64,000 nt of DNA from NCBI GenBank assembly GCA_965230605.1, contig CBDDLD010000004.1, positions 1-64,000 of the forward strand, written 5' to 3'. Under the pieces are notes generated by a model, which did no database searches, was not told the origin of the DNA, and was given only the letters and a program-made list of their open reading frames with translations. This document shows, piece by piece, positions 42,549-51,592 of this stretch. Origin of the DNA: CBDDLD01 sp965230605. Its GTDB lineage: Bacteria; Bacteroidota; Bacteroidia; Flavobacteriales; Flavobacteriaceae. The position numbers and the translations under genes were made by a program. Position 1 is the stretch's first letter; each line of letters opens with the position of its first letter.

Positions 42549-44117
42549 ATGCGCCTAACCGTAACTTATATCATTTTAGTTTTTAGCCTTTTTGGGTTTT
42601 CACAAAGTCAAGATAGTACTAAGGTGAAGACTGAAAAAACCAATGAAGCTATTACCGATACAATTATTGATGGTAAAACTATTGTTGATGCTAAAAAAAT
42701 CCCTGCCATAGCTGACACTACAGATATTAAATCTTTAGAGGACTTAGACTTGGCGGCAAAAATTGATGAAAAATGGCTCGAAGAATTGTATAGCAATTCA
42801 TTATTTGACACCATTTATAAATCGGTAACAGAACTTAACTATGAGCCGGTAGATTATCCAGAGCTTTCTACTGATACCCTTAAGGCAAGATTGAAGCGAC
42901 TTAATGCAAGGACACCATTTAATGTAGAGTATAATCCTTCTTTAGAGAATGTGATCAAAAATTACCTTAAGCACAGAAGAAAGTCTATGGAAAAATTAAT
43001 GGGTTTAAGCCATTATTACTTTCCTATGTTTGAAGAACAGCTAGACAAACACGATATTCCACTAGAGATAAAATACTTAGCTATTGTAGAATCGGCATTA
43101 AAACCTAAGGCAAGATCTCGTGTTGGAGCAACGGGCTTATGGCAGTTCATGTTTACAACCGGAAAGATATATGGCTTAGACGTTAGTAGCTATGTGGATG
43201 AAAGGAGAGATCCGGTTATGGCTACTGAAGCAGCTTCAAAATATTTAGCTAAATTATATACCATTTTCGGTGATTGGGACCTTGCCTTAGCTGCGTATAA
43301 TTCTGGCCCAGGTAATGTAAGTAAAGCTATTAGAAGATCGGGAGGCTATCAAAATTATTGGAATATTAGACACCATCTACCTCGTGAAACAGCAGGCTAT
43401 GTCCCTGCTTTTTTAGCAACAATGTACATTTTTGAATTTGCAGAAGAACATGGTTTTAAACCACAGCGACCAGCATTTAATTATGTTGAAACAGATACTG
43501 TAAGAGTGAAGCAAATGATCACACTAGATCAAGTTGCAGAGGTCACAGGGGTTAAAATTGAAGAACTACAATACCTGAACCCGTCCTATAAGTTAGACAT
43601 CATTCCATATATTGAGGATGAAAATTATACCCTTAGATTACCAAGACACGCTATTGGTGTATTTGTCAATAATGAAGACAAGATTTATGCTTATGCACAA
43701 GAAGAGTTTAATAAAAGAGAAAAGCCATTACCTCAATTTTTCGAAAACGATACAAAGATTAGGTATCGTGTAAGAAATGGAGATTATTTAGGAAGAATAG
43801 CTAGAAAATACGGAGTAAGGGTAAGCCAAATTAAACGTTGGAACGGCTTAAGAAATAATAATATTAGAGTTGGTCAAAGATTAACCATCTATCCAAGGAA
43901 CCCTGCAAGCATAAAGCCAAGTTCTAGTAAGACTGTAGCATCAAAGAAAAAACCGATAGACACTAAAGGAAAAAAAACGTATACCGTTCAAAAAGGGGAT
44001 TCTTTATGGAGTATAGCGCAAAAGTTTTCCGGAGTTTCAGTTCAAAACATTAAAGATTGGAATAACATCAGTAACAATAAACTTAAGATTGGAATGATTC
44101 TTGTCGTTTCAAAATAA
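42549..44117 (+). CDS. Membrane-bound lytic transglycosylase with two LysM domains (MltD-like)
   Basis: A 522-residue exported murein enzyme with signal peptide (MRLTVTYIILVFSLFGFSQ). A disordered Thr/Asp/Lys-rich part (20-75) precedes the SLT domain (about 155-290), whose catalytic Glu is E181 in LAIVESALKPKARS; GATGLWQFM and AYNSGPGNV are its other signatures. Two LysM peptidoglycan-binding modules end the protein (about 408-453 and 476-522, both with Y-x-V-x-x-GD-x-L). It cleaves glycan strands with anhydro-sugar formation. The 79-base gap to pgk has no clear hairpin. Confidence 0.93.
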   Translation: MRLTVTYIILVFSLFGFSQSQDSTKVKTEKTNEAITDTIIDGKTIVDAKKIPAIADTTDIKSLEDLDLAAKIDEKWLEELYSNSLFDTIYKSVTELNYEPVDYPELSTDTLKARLKRLNARTPFNVEYNPSLENVIKNYLKHRRKSMEKLMGLSHYYFPMFEEQLDKHDIPLEIKYLAIVESALKPKARSRVGATGLWQFMFTTGKIYGLDVSSYVDERRDPVMATEAASKYLAKLYTIFGDWDLALAAYNSGPGNVSKAIRRSGGYQNYWNIRHHLPRETAGYVPAFLATMYIFEFAEEHGFKPQRPAFNYVETDTVRVKQMITLDQVAEVTGVKIEELQYLNPSYKLDIIPYIEDENYTLRLPRHAIGVFVNNEDKIYAYAQEEFNKREKPLPQFFENDTKIRYRVRNGDYLGRIARKYGVRVSQIKRWNGLRNNNIRVGQRLTIYPRNPASIKPSSSKTVASKKKPIDTKGKKTYTVQKGDSLWSIAQKFSGVSVQNIKDWNNISNNKLKIGMILVVSK

Positions 44118-44134
44118 CACTATAAAAAAAACTT

Positions 44135-45115
44135 ATGAGATCTATAATTACAATACTATGTTTTGCCCTGTTTTTTAGCTGTAATGAAGGTAAGGATGGT
44201 AATCAGGTTTATCTTTCAAGTTCCTCAGGAAACATCAACAGCATATCTGTAGTTTCTGACAATGTTATATGGGATGGCGATGTAGGAGAAAGTATACGTT
44301 CAATTTTTGCAGCTCCTCTAGAAGGTTTACCTCAAGACGAACCTATTTTTTCTTTAACTCAAATTCCAACTCAGGTTTTTAGTGATTTTGCAACCAGAAA
44401 CAGAATTATCCTAAAAATTGAAAAATCAGATGAAAATAAAGTTTCAATTCACAGAAACGTTTATGCTAAACCACAAACTGTTGTTTTAGTTAAAGGCAAG
44501 ACAAATCAGGATATTATTGGTCAACTGCAATCTAATGCCCCAAAGATCATAGATGCGTTTAATAAAGAAGAAGTCCGAGAAAAACTAAGAAGAATAAATA
44601 AATCATTACTCAAAGATGAGACTATGGAACAAGCTCTGGGCTTCAAAGTTGATATTCCATCAGTATACCGAATAGCAAAAGCAGAAGAAAATTTTTATTG
44701 GATAAGAAAAACAATAAGCAACAATAATGAGACTATGGATCTTATGTTCTATAGTTTACCAATAGATGAAATAAAGCAAGGCGATAGCACAATTATAGAT
44801 ATCATTAGGGTGAGAGATAGTATTGCTAAGAAGTATATTCCCGGACCGGAAGAAGGAAAATACATGGCTACTGAAGATGCTTATGTACCCTCTCTTTTTA
44901 AAACTATTGTGAACAACAAACCCACTTTTGAGACCAAAGGAGTTTGGGAAGTAAAAGGGATGTACATGGCAGGCCCTTTTGTAAACTACGCTATAGAGGA
45001 TAAAGTAAACAATAGATATTTAGTTGCAGAAGGATATGTTTATGCACCTAGGTTAGATAAACGTAGATTGGTGTTTGAGCTAGAAGCAATAATTAAATCA
45101 ATTACAATAAACTAA
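44135..45115 (+). CDS. DUF4837 family lipoprotein
   Basis: A 326-residue lipoprotein with the lipobox in MRSIITILCFALFFSCNEG (Cys at residue 16). It matches the Bacteroidota DUF4837 pattern, including SSGNINSISVVSDNVIWDGDVGE near the start and VKGMYMAGPFVNYAIED near the end. No role is known. It is 17 bases downstream of the MltD-like gene and ended by a strong terminator, so it may be part of an envelope-maintenance operon with it. Confidence 0.85.
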   Translation: MRSIITILCFALFFSCNEGKDGNQVYLSSSSGNINSISVVSDNVIWDGDVGESIRSIFAAPLEGLPQDEPIFSLTQIPTQVFSDFATRNRIILKIEKSDENKVSIHRNVYAKPQTVVLVKGKTNQDIIGQLQSNAPKIIDAFNKEEVREKLRRINKSLLKDETMEQALGFKVDIPSVYRIAKAEENFYWIRKTISNNNETMDLMFYSLPIDEIKQGDSTIIDIIRVRDSIAKKYIPGPEEGKYMATEDAYVPSLFKTIVNNKPTFETKGVWEVKGMYMAGPFVNYAIEDKVNNRYLVAEGYVYAPRLDKRRLVFELEAIIKSITIN

Positions 45116-45146
45116 AAAAAGCCAACTCAATGAGTTGGCTTTTTTT
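45114..45146. terminator. Bidirectional terminator between DUF4837 gene and tatA
   Basis: GCCAACTCA-A-TGAGTTGGC, flanked by seven A and seven T. Serves both converging genes. Confidence 0.95.
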
Positions 45147-45162
45147 GTATGATAACTAATAG

Positions 45163-45339
45163 TTATTCTTTATTATCAGATTCTTTATCCTTGCTAGCAT
45201 CTTTAAACTCTTTTAAACCGCTACCTAGACCTCTCATCAATTCAGGTATTTTTCTGCCACCAAAAAGTAATAAAACTACAACAGCGATTAGTATTACTTG
45301 AGGCCATCCAATTGCTAATGGAATTATGCTTACACTCAT
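45163..45339 (-). CDS. tatA: Sec-independent translocase protein TatA
   Basis: A 58-residue protein from the ATG giving MSVSIIPLAIGWPQV; an ATG 21 bases earlier would add a nonstandard basic tail before the membrane helix. One transmembrane segment (about 8-26) is followed by the amphipathic helix with the family's FGGRKIPELMRGLGSGLKEFK motif and a charged end. It forms the Tat channel for folded proteins. Divergent from the M23 peptidase gene. Confidence 0.93.
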   Translation of the reverse strand: MSVSIIPLAIGWPQVILIAVVVLLLFGGRKIPELMRGLGSGLKEFKDASKDKESDNKE

Positions 45340-45438
45340 AATATTAAATTTAGGCTTCAAAGTTAATAATTAAAGTTTAATTAATACGTTGTAAAGTCAA
45401 CTTTAGGCAAGATATAAATGCTTTATGAGTATTTTATT

Positions 45439-45446
45439 TAATTTTG
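45439..45446 (+). promoter_or_regulatory. Candidate -7 box for the M23 peptidase gene
   Basis: TAATTTTG fits TAnnTTTG and ends only 6 bases before the ATG, so the transcript could be leaderless or have a very short leader. Confidence 0.5.
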
Positions 45447-45452
45447 TCAGAT

Positions 45453-46322
45453 ATGGCTAACAGTAACAAGAAAGAGAAGAAGTTTGCAAAGAAATTACTG
45501 CACAAATATCGGCTAGTAATTTTAAATGAAGACACATTTGAGGAGCGTTTTGCAATCAAGTTAACACGCCTTAATGTGTTTGTAATTACATCTTTATCCT
45601 CGATACTAATCGTTTTCCTTACTATTATGCTTATTGCCTTTACGCCGTTAAGAGAGTACATTCCGGGATATTCGTCCACGGCATTAAAGAAAAAAGCTAC
45701 GGAACTTACGTATAAAACAGACTCTCTAGAAAGAGAAATTTACATTAATGAAAGGTATTATGCGTCCATAAAAAATGTGCTTACAGGAGACGTAAAAACA
45801 GAAGATCTTAATAGAGACTCAATTATTGAAGCTGCTAAGCAAGATATTGCACTTTTAAAAATTAAAACCAACAGAGAAGACTCGTTATTAAGAGAAAAAG
45901 TCAATAAAGAGGATAAATACAATTTATTTGAAACCGAATCTAACACCTCCAATTTTGTGTTGTTTCCTCCTGTTAATGGTACCATTTCAGAAGGATATAG
46001 CATAGAAGACAAGCATTTTGCCGTAGATATTGTAGTACCGACGAACACACCTATTAAAGCTACAGCAGACGGTACAGTAATCTTTGCTGAATGGACGGTA
46101 GAAACAGGTTATGTTGTCATTATTGAACACAAACAAGAACTGATCTCTGTCTATAAGCACAATGCATCTATAACTAAATCTCAAGGTGATTTGGTAAAAT
46201 CTGGAGAAGTAATTGCACTTTCTGGTAATACAGGCCAATTTAGTACCGGCCCTCACTTACACTTTGAACTTTGGAGTAGAGGTTATCCGGTTAACCCCAT
46301 TAATTTTATTGATTTTCAGTAA
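45453..46322 (+). CDS. M23 family (LytM-like) peptidoglycan endopeptidase
   Basis: A 289-residue protein, started at the ATG giving MANSNKKEKKF; a TTG 9 bases earlier lies in the promoter box. A membrane anchor (about residues 37-60) and a coiled-coil stretch (75-160) precede the M23 domain, with zinc/active-site motifs HFAVDIVVP (about 189-197, H-x3-D) and HLHFELW (about 270-276, H-x-H). Both canonical motifs are present, so it is probably active on cross-bridges, though many LytM proteins act as regulators. It shares one base with the GH3 gene. Confidence 0.9.
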   Translation: MANSNKKEKKFAKKLLHKYRLVILNEDTFEERFAIKLTRLNVFVITSLSSILIVFLTIMLIAFTPLREYIPGYSSTALKKKATELTYKTDSLEREIYINERYYASIKNVLTGDVKTEDLNRDSIIEAAKQDIALLKIKTNREDSLLREKVNKEDKYNLFETESNTSNFVLFPPVNGTISEGYSIEDKHFAVDIVVPTNTPIKATADGTVIFAEWTVETGYVVIIEHKQELISVYKHNASITKSQGDLVKSGEVIALSGNTGQFSTGPHLHFELWSRGYPVNPINFIDFQ

Positions 46323-47824
46323 TGCTATCACTTAAAGCAGCCCTTGCAAAACCATTTGCTAAACGCGTTTCAAAGTCTATTCGTAAATGGGCCTCTAACC
46401 CCATTGTAACTCAAGAGAAGGTCTTTCAGGAATTAATTAGTAAGGGGGCAGAAACAAGTTTTGGAAAAGATCATGACTTTATTAGTATTAATAGCCATGA
46501 AGATTTTGTAAGACGGGTACCTATTAGAGATTATGAGGGCATAAAACATTATGTAGATAGAGTTGTCGAAGGTGAGGAAAATGTGTTGTGGAGAGGCAAA
46601 CCAATATATTTTGCTAAAACTTCAGGCACTACTTCAGGAGCAAAGTACATCCCTATTACAAAGGAAAGTATGCCCACACATGTTGAGGCAGCAAGAAATG
46701 CTATACTCATGTATATCAATGAAACTGGGAAGTCTAAGTTTGTTGATGGAAAAATGATATTTCTTCAGGGCAGTCCAATTTTGGAGGAAAAGAATGGAAT
46801 ACAACTAGGGCGTTTATCAGGCATAGTAGCGCATTATGTTCCCAGATATCTCCAAAGGAACAGGCTACCTAGTTATGAAACGAATTGCATCGAAGATTGG
46901 GAGACCAAAGTAGATGCAATTGTTGAGGAAACCCTTCTGGAGAATATGACTATTATATCTGGAATACCTTCATGGGTACAAATGTATTTTGAGAGACTTA
47001 TAGCTAAGAAAGAACAAAAGGTTGGTGATATATTTAAAAACTTTAATCTTTTCATTTTTGGTGGTGTTAATTACGAACCATATCGGGCTAAATTCGAAAA
47101 CTTAATAGGAAGGAAAGTAGATAGTATTGAATTATACCCGGCAAGTGAAGGTTTTTTTGCATTTCAAGACCAACAGGGAGAAAAAGGTATGTTACTTCAA
47201 TTAAACTCAGGGATATTTTATGAGTTTGTTGAAGCTGATAAATTTTTTGATGAGAACCCAGAAAGAGTAACATTAAAAGATGTAGAGGTAGGTGTGAATT
47301 ATGTGATGATAATTTCAACATCGGCAGGGTTATGGGCCTATAATTTAGGAGATACCATTGAGTTTACATCACTTTCCCCATTTAGGGTTATTGTAACTGG
47401 TAGAATAAAACATTTTATTTCAGCTTTCGGAGAACATGTTATAGGGAAAGAAGTGGAACAAGCATTAAAAGAAGCAACATTAAATACCGACATCAGAGTA
47501 AATGAGTTTACGGTAGCGCCACAGATAAACCCCAAAGAAGGGTTACCATATCATGAGTGGTTTATTGAATTTGAAAAAGAACCAGAAGACATGTCTGCTC
47601 TAGAAAATATGCTAGATGACTCACTTCAAAACCAAAACTCGTATTATTTTGACCTAGTAGAAGGTAAAGTATTAAGGCCTTTGAAAGTGACTAAAGTAAA
47701 ACAAGATGGTTTTATAGAATACATGAAGTCTATTGGTAAGCTGGGAGGGCAAAATAAAATTCCTAGATTGTCTAATGACAGAAAAATAGCAGATGCTATT
47801 TATAAGCAAAATTTAATCAAATAA
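46322..47824 (+). CDS. GH3 family protein (acyl-acid adenylating type)
   Basis: A 500-residue protein resembling the GH3 family, first described in plants as acyl-acid-amido synthetases. It has the ANL-like ATP-binding loop FAKTSGTTSGAKYIPIT (about 95-113) and IVTGRIKHFISAFGEHVIGKEVE in the C-terminal lid. Reaction in bacteria is unknown; by family it should adenylate a carboxylic acid and join it to an amine. Coupled to the upstream M23 peptidase gene by a TAATG overlap, with the next gene 23 bases downstream. Confidence 0.85.
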   Translation: MLSLKAALAKPFAKRVSKSIRKWASNPIVTQEKVFQELISKGAETSFGKDHDFISINSHEDFVRRVPIRDYEGIKHYVDRVVEGEENVLWRGKPIYFAKTSGTTSGAKYIPITKESMPTHVEAARNAILMYINETGKSKFVDGKMIFLQGSPILEEKNGIQLGRLSGIVAHYVPRYLQRNRLPSYETNCIEDWETKVDAIVEETLLENMTIISGIPSWVQMYFERLIAKKEQKVGDIFKNFNLFIFGGVNYEPYRAKFENLIGRKVDSIELYPASEGFFAFQDQQGEKGMLLQLNSGIFYEFVEADKFFDENPERVTLKDVEVGVNYVMIISTSAGLWAYNLGDTIEFTSLSPFRVIVTGRIKHFISAFGEHVIGKEVEQALKEATLNTDIRVNEFTVAPQINPKEGLPYHEWFIEFEKEPEDMSALENMLDDSLQNQNSYYFDLVEGKVLRPLKVTKVKQDGFIEYMKSIGKLGGQNKIPRLSNDRKIADAIYKQNLIK

Positions 47825-47847
47825 CATTATCTTTAAGCCCTAAAAAC

Positions 47848-49539
47848 ATGGGTAAAAACAAAAGACACGAAAGAACCAGAGCGCAAGAAAGCTCTAATGC
47901 GATTGAGCGGATGTACATTACCATGAGGCATTTGTTTAATCGTGGGTTTTATAAACCTATGGGTATTTCCGGGGAAACACTAAGGCAGTCGTTATTGCTA
48001 CTTAGACCGGAAATTTATGGTTCCATAGCTGAAGAGAAAGCAGAACTTGAGGGTTTACTATATGTAATTGATCGTTTACCACAAGGAATAGAAGAATGTA
48101 CTTTTATAAACCTAACAAGCGATGAAGGTTATGGAAATTCACACTTTAAGGTTATAATACCTCCAAAACGAAGACGCAATTGCTATCGTATTGATGATGA
48201 GCAAATGAATATTGAAATTACCCGAGGACGTTCAGAAATCTATGATATATTAACCCATCTTACATTCTTATTTATTGAATCTCATAAAATCAGTAGAAGG
48301 GTTTTAATAGATGAAGAAGGGAATACTATTAGAGATTGGCTCAAGTTAGAAAAAGCAGTAAAAGCCACAAAAAAGTTGGGGCAAAATGAACGCGAAATAG
48401 CCATTACTCACACGGCCCATATCCTTGGACGAACTTTTAATGAGTTGTCAGAAGTATATGATAGCTTTTCTACTAAAGAACAACCAGACAGGTTATTACA
48501 CATCATATATTGGCTAGGTAAACACGCTATCCAAGAGACGATAAATAATAATAAAAGGACAGTAACCTTTAGTCCGGTTCTGAGAGAGCGGTTAGGGCAC
48601 CATATCCATGGAGAAATGTGGGCAGATACCATAAAGTCTGTTTTATATAAAAACAACCTTTTAAACAGACCTATACACATTATTAGCGCCAATATGCATA
48701 GTGTTATGAATTCTTTGTTTGCAAAGACAGCACTAAAGGCCCAAAAAATATCTGGAGACGATTATGCGGTCTATGAAGAATTAAGTAAGTCTGGCAGCTC
48801 TACATTGCGTAATAAAGTAGAGAAAAAAGCGTTGCAAAATGGAATGATTTACATTAAGGATACCTCAGGAACCAACATAGATGTCCAGATTTTTGATACA
48901 GATAAAATAGATTTCAAGGAAACTAATTTTGATTATAACCAAAAAGAAGCGTCTAACAAGGCTGTAATTTTTGTTATGGATTATGCTTTTGGTGAGCAGG
49001 CCTATGAAACATTAGATGAATTTTTAAAACCCGTAAATGTAAACGGAGAAAAAGTGCATCTTAATGTAGAATCTATTTCTATAATGGGGAAAGCAGGAAT
49101 TTTACAAGGAGGAAAAGGTGATGTAATGATACCATCTGCTCATGTATTTGAGGGAACAGCAGATAATTATCCGTTTAAGAATGAGCTATGTAAAGCAGAT
49201 TTATTAGATTGCGGAGTAGATGTATACGAAGGGGCAATGGTAACAGTATTGGGAACGTCTTTACAAAACAAAGAGATATTAAAATTCTTTAAAAACTCAA
49301 CATGGAATGTCATTGGGTTAGAAATGGAAGGTGCGCATTATCAAAAAGCGATTCAAGCGGCATCTAGAGTTAGAGGGAATATCAATAAAGATGTAAAAGT
49401 ACGATATGCTTATTATGCTAGTGATAATCCACTAGAGACAGGTAGTACATTAGCATCGGGAGGTTTGGGAACTTCTGGCGTGAGACCAACGTATGTAATA
49501 ACTAACAAAATTTTAGAACAGATATTTAATTTTAAATAG
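47848..49539 (+). CDS. Conserved protein with nucleosidase-like C-terminus
   Basis: A 563-residue protein lacking signal or membrane segments. The N-terminal half is helical and basic at the start (GKNKRHERTRAQES) and does not match a family I can name with certainty. The last 150 residues (GKAGILQGGKGDVMIPSAHVFEGT, then IGLEMEGAHYQKAIQAA and YYASDNPL) resemble the nucleoside phosphorylase/MTA nucleosidase fold, where EMEG binds ribose and a late Asp contacts the base. If so it may act on a nucleoside or nucleotide. It is in line with GH3 and the Wzz-like gene, 3 bases ahead of the latter. Confidence 0.65.
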   Translation: MGKNKRHERTRAQESSNAIERMYITMRHLFNRGFYKPMGISGETLRQSLLLLRPEIYGSIAEEKAELEGLLYVIDRLPQGIEECTFINLTSDEGYGNSHFKVIIPPKRRRNCYRIDDEQMNIEITRGRSEIYDILTHLTFLFIESHKISRRVLIDEEGNTIRDWLKLEKAVKATKKLGQNEREIAITHTAHILGRTFNELSEVYDSFSTKEQPDRLLHIIYWLGKHAIQETINNNKRTVTFSPVLRERLGHHIHGEMWADTIKSVLYKNNLLNRPIHIISANMHSVMNSLFAKTALKAQKISGDDYAVYEELSKSGSSTLRNKVEKKALQNGMIYIKDTSGTNIDVQIFDTDKIDFKETNFDYNQKEASNKAVIFVMDYAFGEQAYETLDEFLKPVNVNGEKVHLNVESISIMGKAGILQGGKGDVMIPSAHVFEGTADNYPFKNELCKADLLDCGVDVYEGAMVTVLGTSLQNKEILKFFKNSTWNVIGLEMEGAHYQKAIQAASRVRGNINKDVKVRYAYYASDNPLETGSTLASGGLGTSGVRPTYVITNKILEQIFNFK

Positions 49540-49542
49540 ATT

Positions 49543-50592
49543 ATGAGTGAAAAATCACCACAAAAAGAGAATGAAGAAGTAGATTTAATCCAGCTTTTTA
49601 ACTTGATTGGAAAATCATTTGAAAGATTTTTTAAGTTTATAGGTAACATTTTTAAACTAATTTTCAAGGTTTCTGTTTACTCATTGAAACCTATCGTTGA
49701 AAATTTTAAGGTTATATCTATTTCCATTATGATTGCTGCAATAATAGGCTATGGTTTGGAGAAGTTTTCAACACCAGTTTTTTCCTCTAATATGCTTGTT
49801 AAGCCATATTTTGAATCTAAGTACAACTTAGTAAAAAACATAAACTACTATAATTCATTAATTGTAAGGAGAGATTTAGAGCAATTGTCAAGAATTTTTG
49901 AAATTGACACTACAGAAGCAAGTGAGCTATTAGAATTTTCTATCGAAGTTGGGCCAGAAGACCCCAATCAGGTTTTACAACAATACGATCAATATATAAA
50001 ATCTATTGACAGTACATTAGCAGAAGAAGTTTCATATACTGAATTTATAGAGAATAGAGAAATACTTAGAAGTGATGTATTCTCTATTCAAGCAAAATCA
50101 TCTAGTCAAACTATCTTTCAAAAATTAAGCAAGGGATTTGAAAAAATATTTGAAAATGAGTACTCAACAAAAATGAAAAAAATTCGAGACTCAGTAGTTG
50201 ATATAGAAAAGAGGTCATTACAAGAGCAGTTAGTTAGGGTCGATAGCTTACAAAGCATGTACATAGGAATACTTAAAGAAGAGGTGAAGGAAAACAGGGT
50301 GTCGATTGGAATTGATGGAATGCTACCTTTAAAACAAGATAGGGTGCTGACAAGAGAGTATGAACTTTTTCAACAAGAAGTGGAAATTAGAAATGCCATA
50401 AGAAGCCTGAATAAAGAATTAGTAGAAAAGAACAGTTATTATGATATACTTGCTGAGTTTGCGGAGGTGGGTAGCGAAGAAGTTTCTATTTGGAAAAGAT
50501 ACTCCTTAATGCTGCCACTGGCAGTTTTAATTGTGATGATTTTAAGTTTTATTTTCTATAAAGCATTTAGTTTTATTAAAGACTATGAATAA
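49543..50592 (+). CDS. Wzz-like chain-length/capsule export-type membrane protein
   Basis: A 349-residue protein with two membrane segments, about 62-80 (ISIMIAAIIGYGLEKF) and 322-342 (LMLPLAVLIVMILSFIFY), and a long extracytoplasmic helical domain in between (about 125-310), the topology of polysaccharide copolymerase (Wzz) proteins. Weak sequence resemblance only; the P/G-rich motif before the last helix is not evident. It opens the polysaccharide locus and overlaps rfbB by 8 bases, which supports a role in surface glycan length or export. Confidence 0.65.
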   Translation: MSEKSPQKENEEVDLIQLFNLIGKSFERFFKFIGNIFKLIFKVSVYSLKPIVENFKVISISIMIAAIIGYGLEKFSTPVFSSNMLVKPYFESKYNLVKNINYYNSLIVRRDLEQLSRIFEIDTTEASELLEFSIEVGPEDPNQVLQQYDQYIKSIDSTLAEEVSYTEFIENREILRSDVFSIQAKSSSQTIFQKLSKGFEKIFENEYSTKMKKIRDSVVDIEKRSLQEQLVRVDSLQSMYIGILKEEVKENRVSIGIDGMLPLKQDRVLTREYELFQQEVEIRNAIRSLNKELVEKNSYYDILAEFAEVGSEEVSIWKRYSLMLPLAVLIVMILSFIFYKAFSFIKDYE

Positions 50593-51592
50593 TATACTCA
50601 TTACTGGAGGCTTAGGGTTTATTGGGTCTAATTTTATTATTCACATACTTAATAAATATAAAGATTATAACATAATCAATTTAGATAAGCTTACCTATGC
50701 AGGTAAGCTTTCAAATTTAGAAGAAATACAAGATCATAAAAATTACAAGTATGTTAAAGGTGATATTTGTGATAAAGATTTAGTGATAAGCCTTTTTTCT
50801 GATTACAATATAAATCAAGTTATCCATTTTGCAGCAGAATCACATGTCGATAATTCTATAGAAAACCCAGATGCTTTCATAAACACAAATATCCACGGTA
50901 CATTTAATTTAATTAATACGGCCAAGCATTTTTGGATGGAAGCTCCATTTAAATTCAAGAAGGGTTGCGAGGGCAATAGGTTTCATCACATATCTACCGA
51001 TGAGGTTTATGGAACTTTAGGGGAAACTGGCTTGTTTTCAGAAACTACGTCTTATGCGCCAAATAGTCCGTACAGCGCTTCTAAAGCGTCTTCAGATTTT
51101 ATTGTTAGAAGTTATCACCACACATATGGAATGAATGTTGTAACTACCAATTGTAGTAATAATTACGGACCAAAGCAACACGACGAGAAGCTTATACCTA
51201 CTATCATAAGAAATGCGATTCAGGGTAATCCTATTCCAATTTATGGAGATGGAAAAAATATAAGAGATTGGCTTTATGTACTAGATCATTGTAAGGGCAT
51301 AGACTTAGTCTTTCATAATGGAAAATCAGGAGAGACGTATAATATTGGAGGTAAAAATGAGAGAACAAATATATATATTGCTAATACCATATGTGATATA
51401 CTAGATGAAATAGCTCCAAAAGAAAAGTCATATAAAGACCAAATAACATATGTAAGTGATAGACCTGGTCATGATTTCAGATATGCTATTGACGCTTCAA
51501 AAATCGAAAATGAATTAGATTGGAAAGCAGATGAGAACTTTGAATCGGGTATTAGAAAAACTATAGATTGGTATCTAAAGAACTATAGATAA
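50585..51592 (+). CDS. rfbB: dTDP-glucose 4,6-dehydratase
   Basis: A 335-residue NAD-dependent enzyme, second step of dTDP-rhamnose synthesis. N-terminal NAD-binding ITGGLGFIGSNF, FAAESHVDNSI, HISTDEVYGTLG and YSASKASSDFIVRSYHHTYG (catalytic YxxxK) are all present. Length is typical. First of four adjacent rhamnose genes with 1- to 11-base overlaps (rfbB-A-C-D). Confidence 0.97.
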   Translation: MNNILITGGLGFIGSNFIIHILNKYKDYNIINLDKLTYAGKLSNLEEIQDHKNYKYVKGDICDKDLVISLFSDYNINQVIHFAAESHVDNSIENPDAFINTNIHGTFNLINTAKHFWMEAPFKFKKGCEGNRFHHISTDEVYGTLGETGLFSETTSYAPNSPYSASKASSDFIVRSYHHTYGMNVVTTNCSNNYGPKQHDEKLIPTIIRNAIQGNPIPIYGDGKNIRDWLYVLDHCKGIDLVFHNGKSGETYNIGGKNERTNIYIANTICDILDEIAPKEKSYKDQITYVSDRPGHDFRYAIDASKIENELDWKADENFESGIRKTIDWYLKNYR

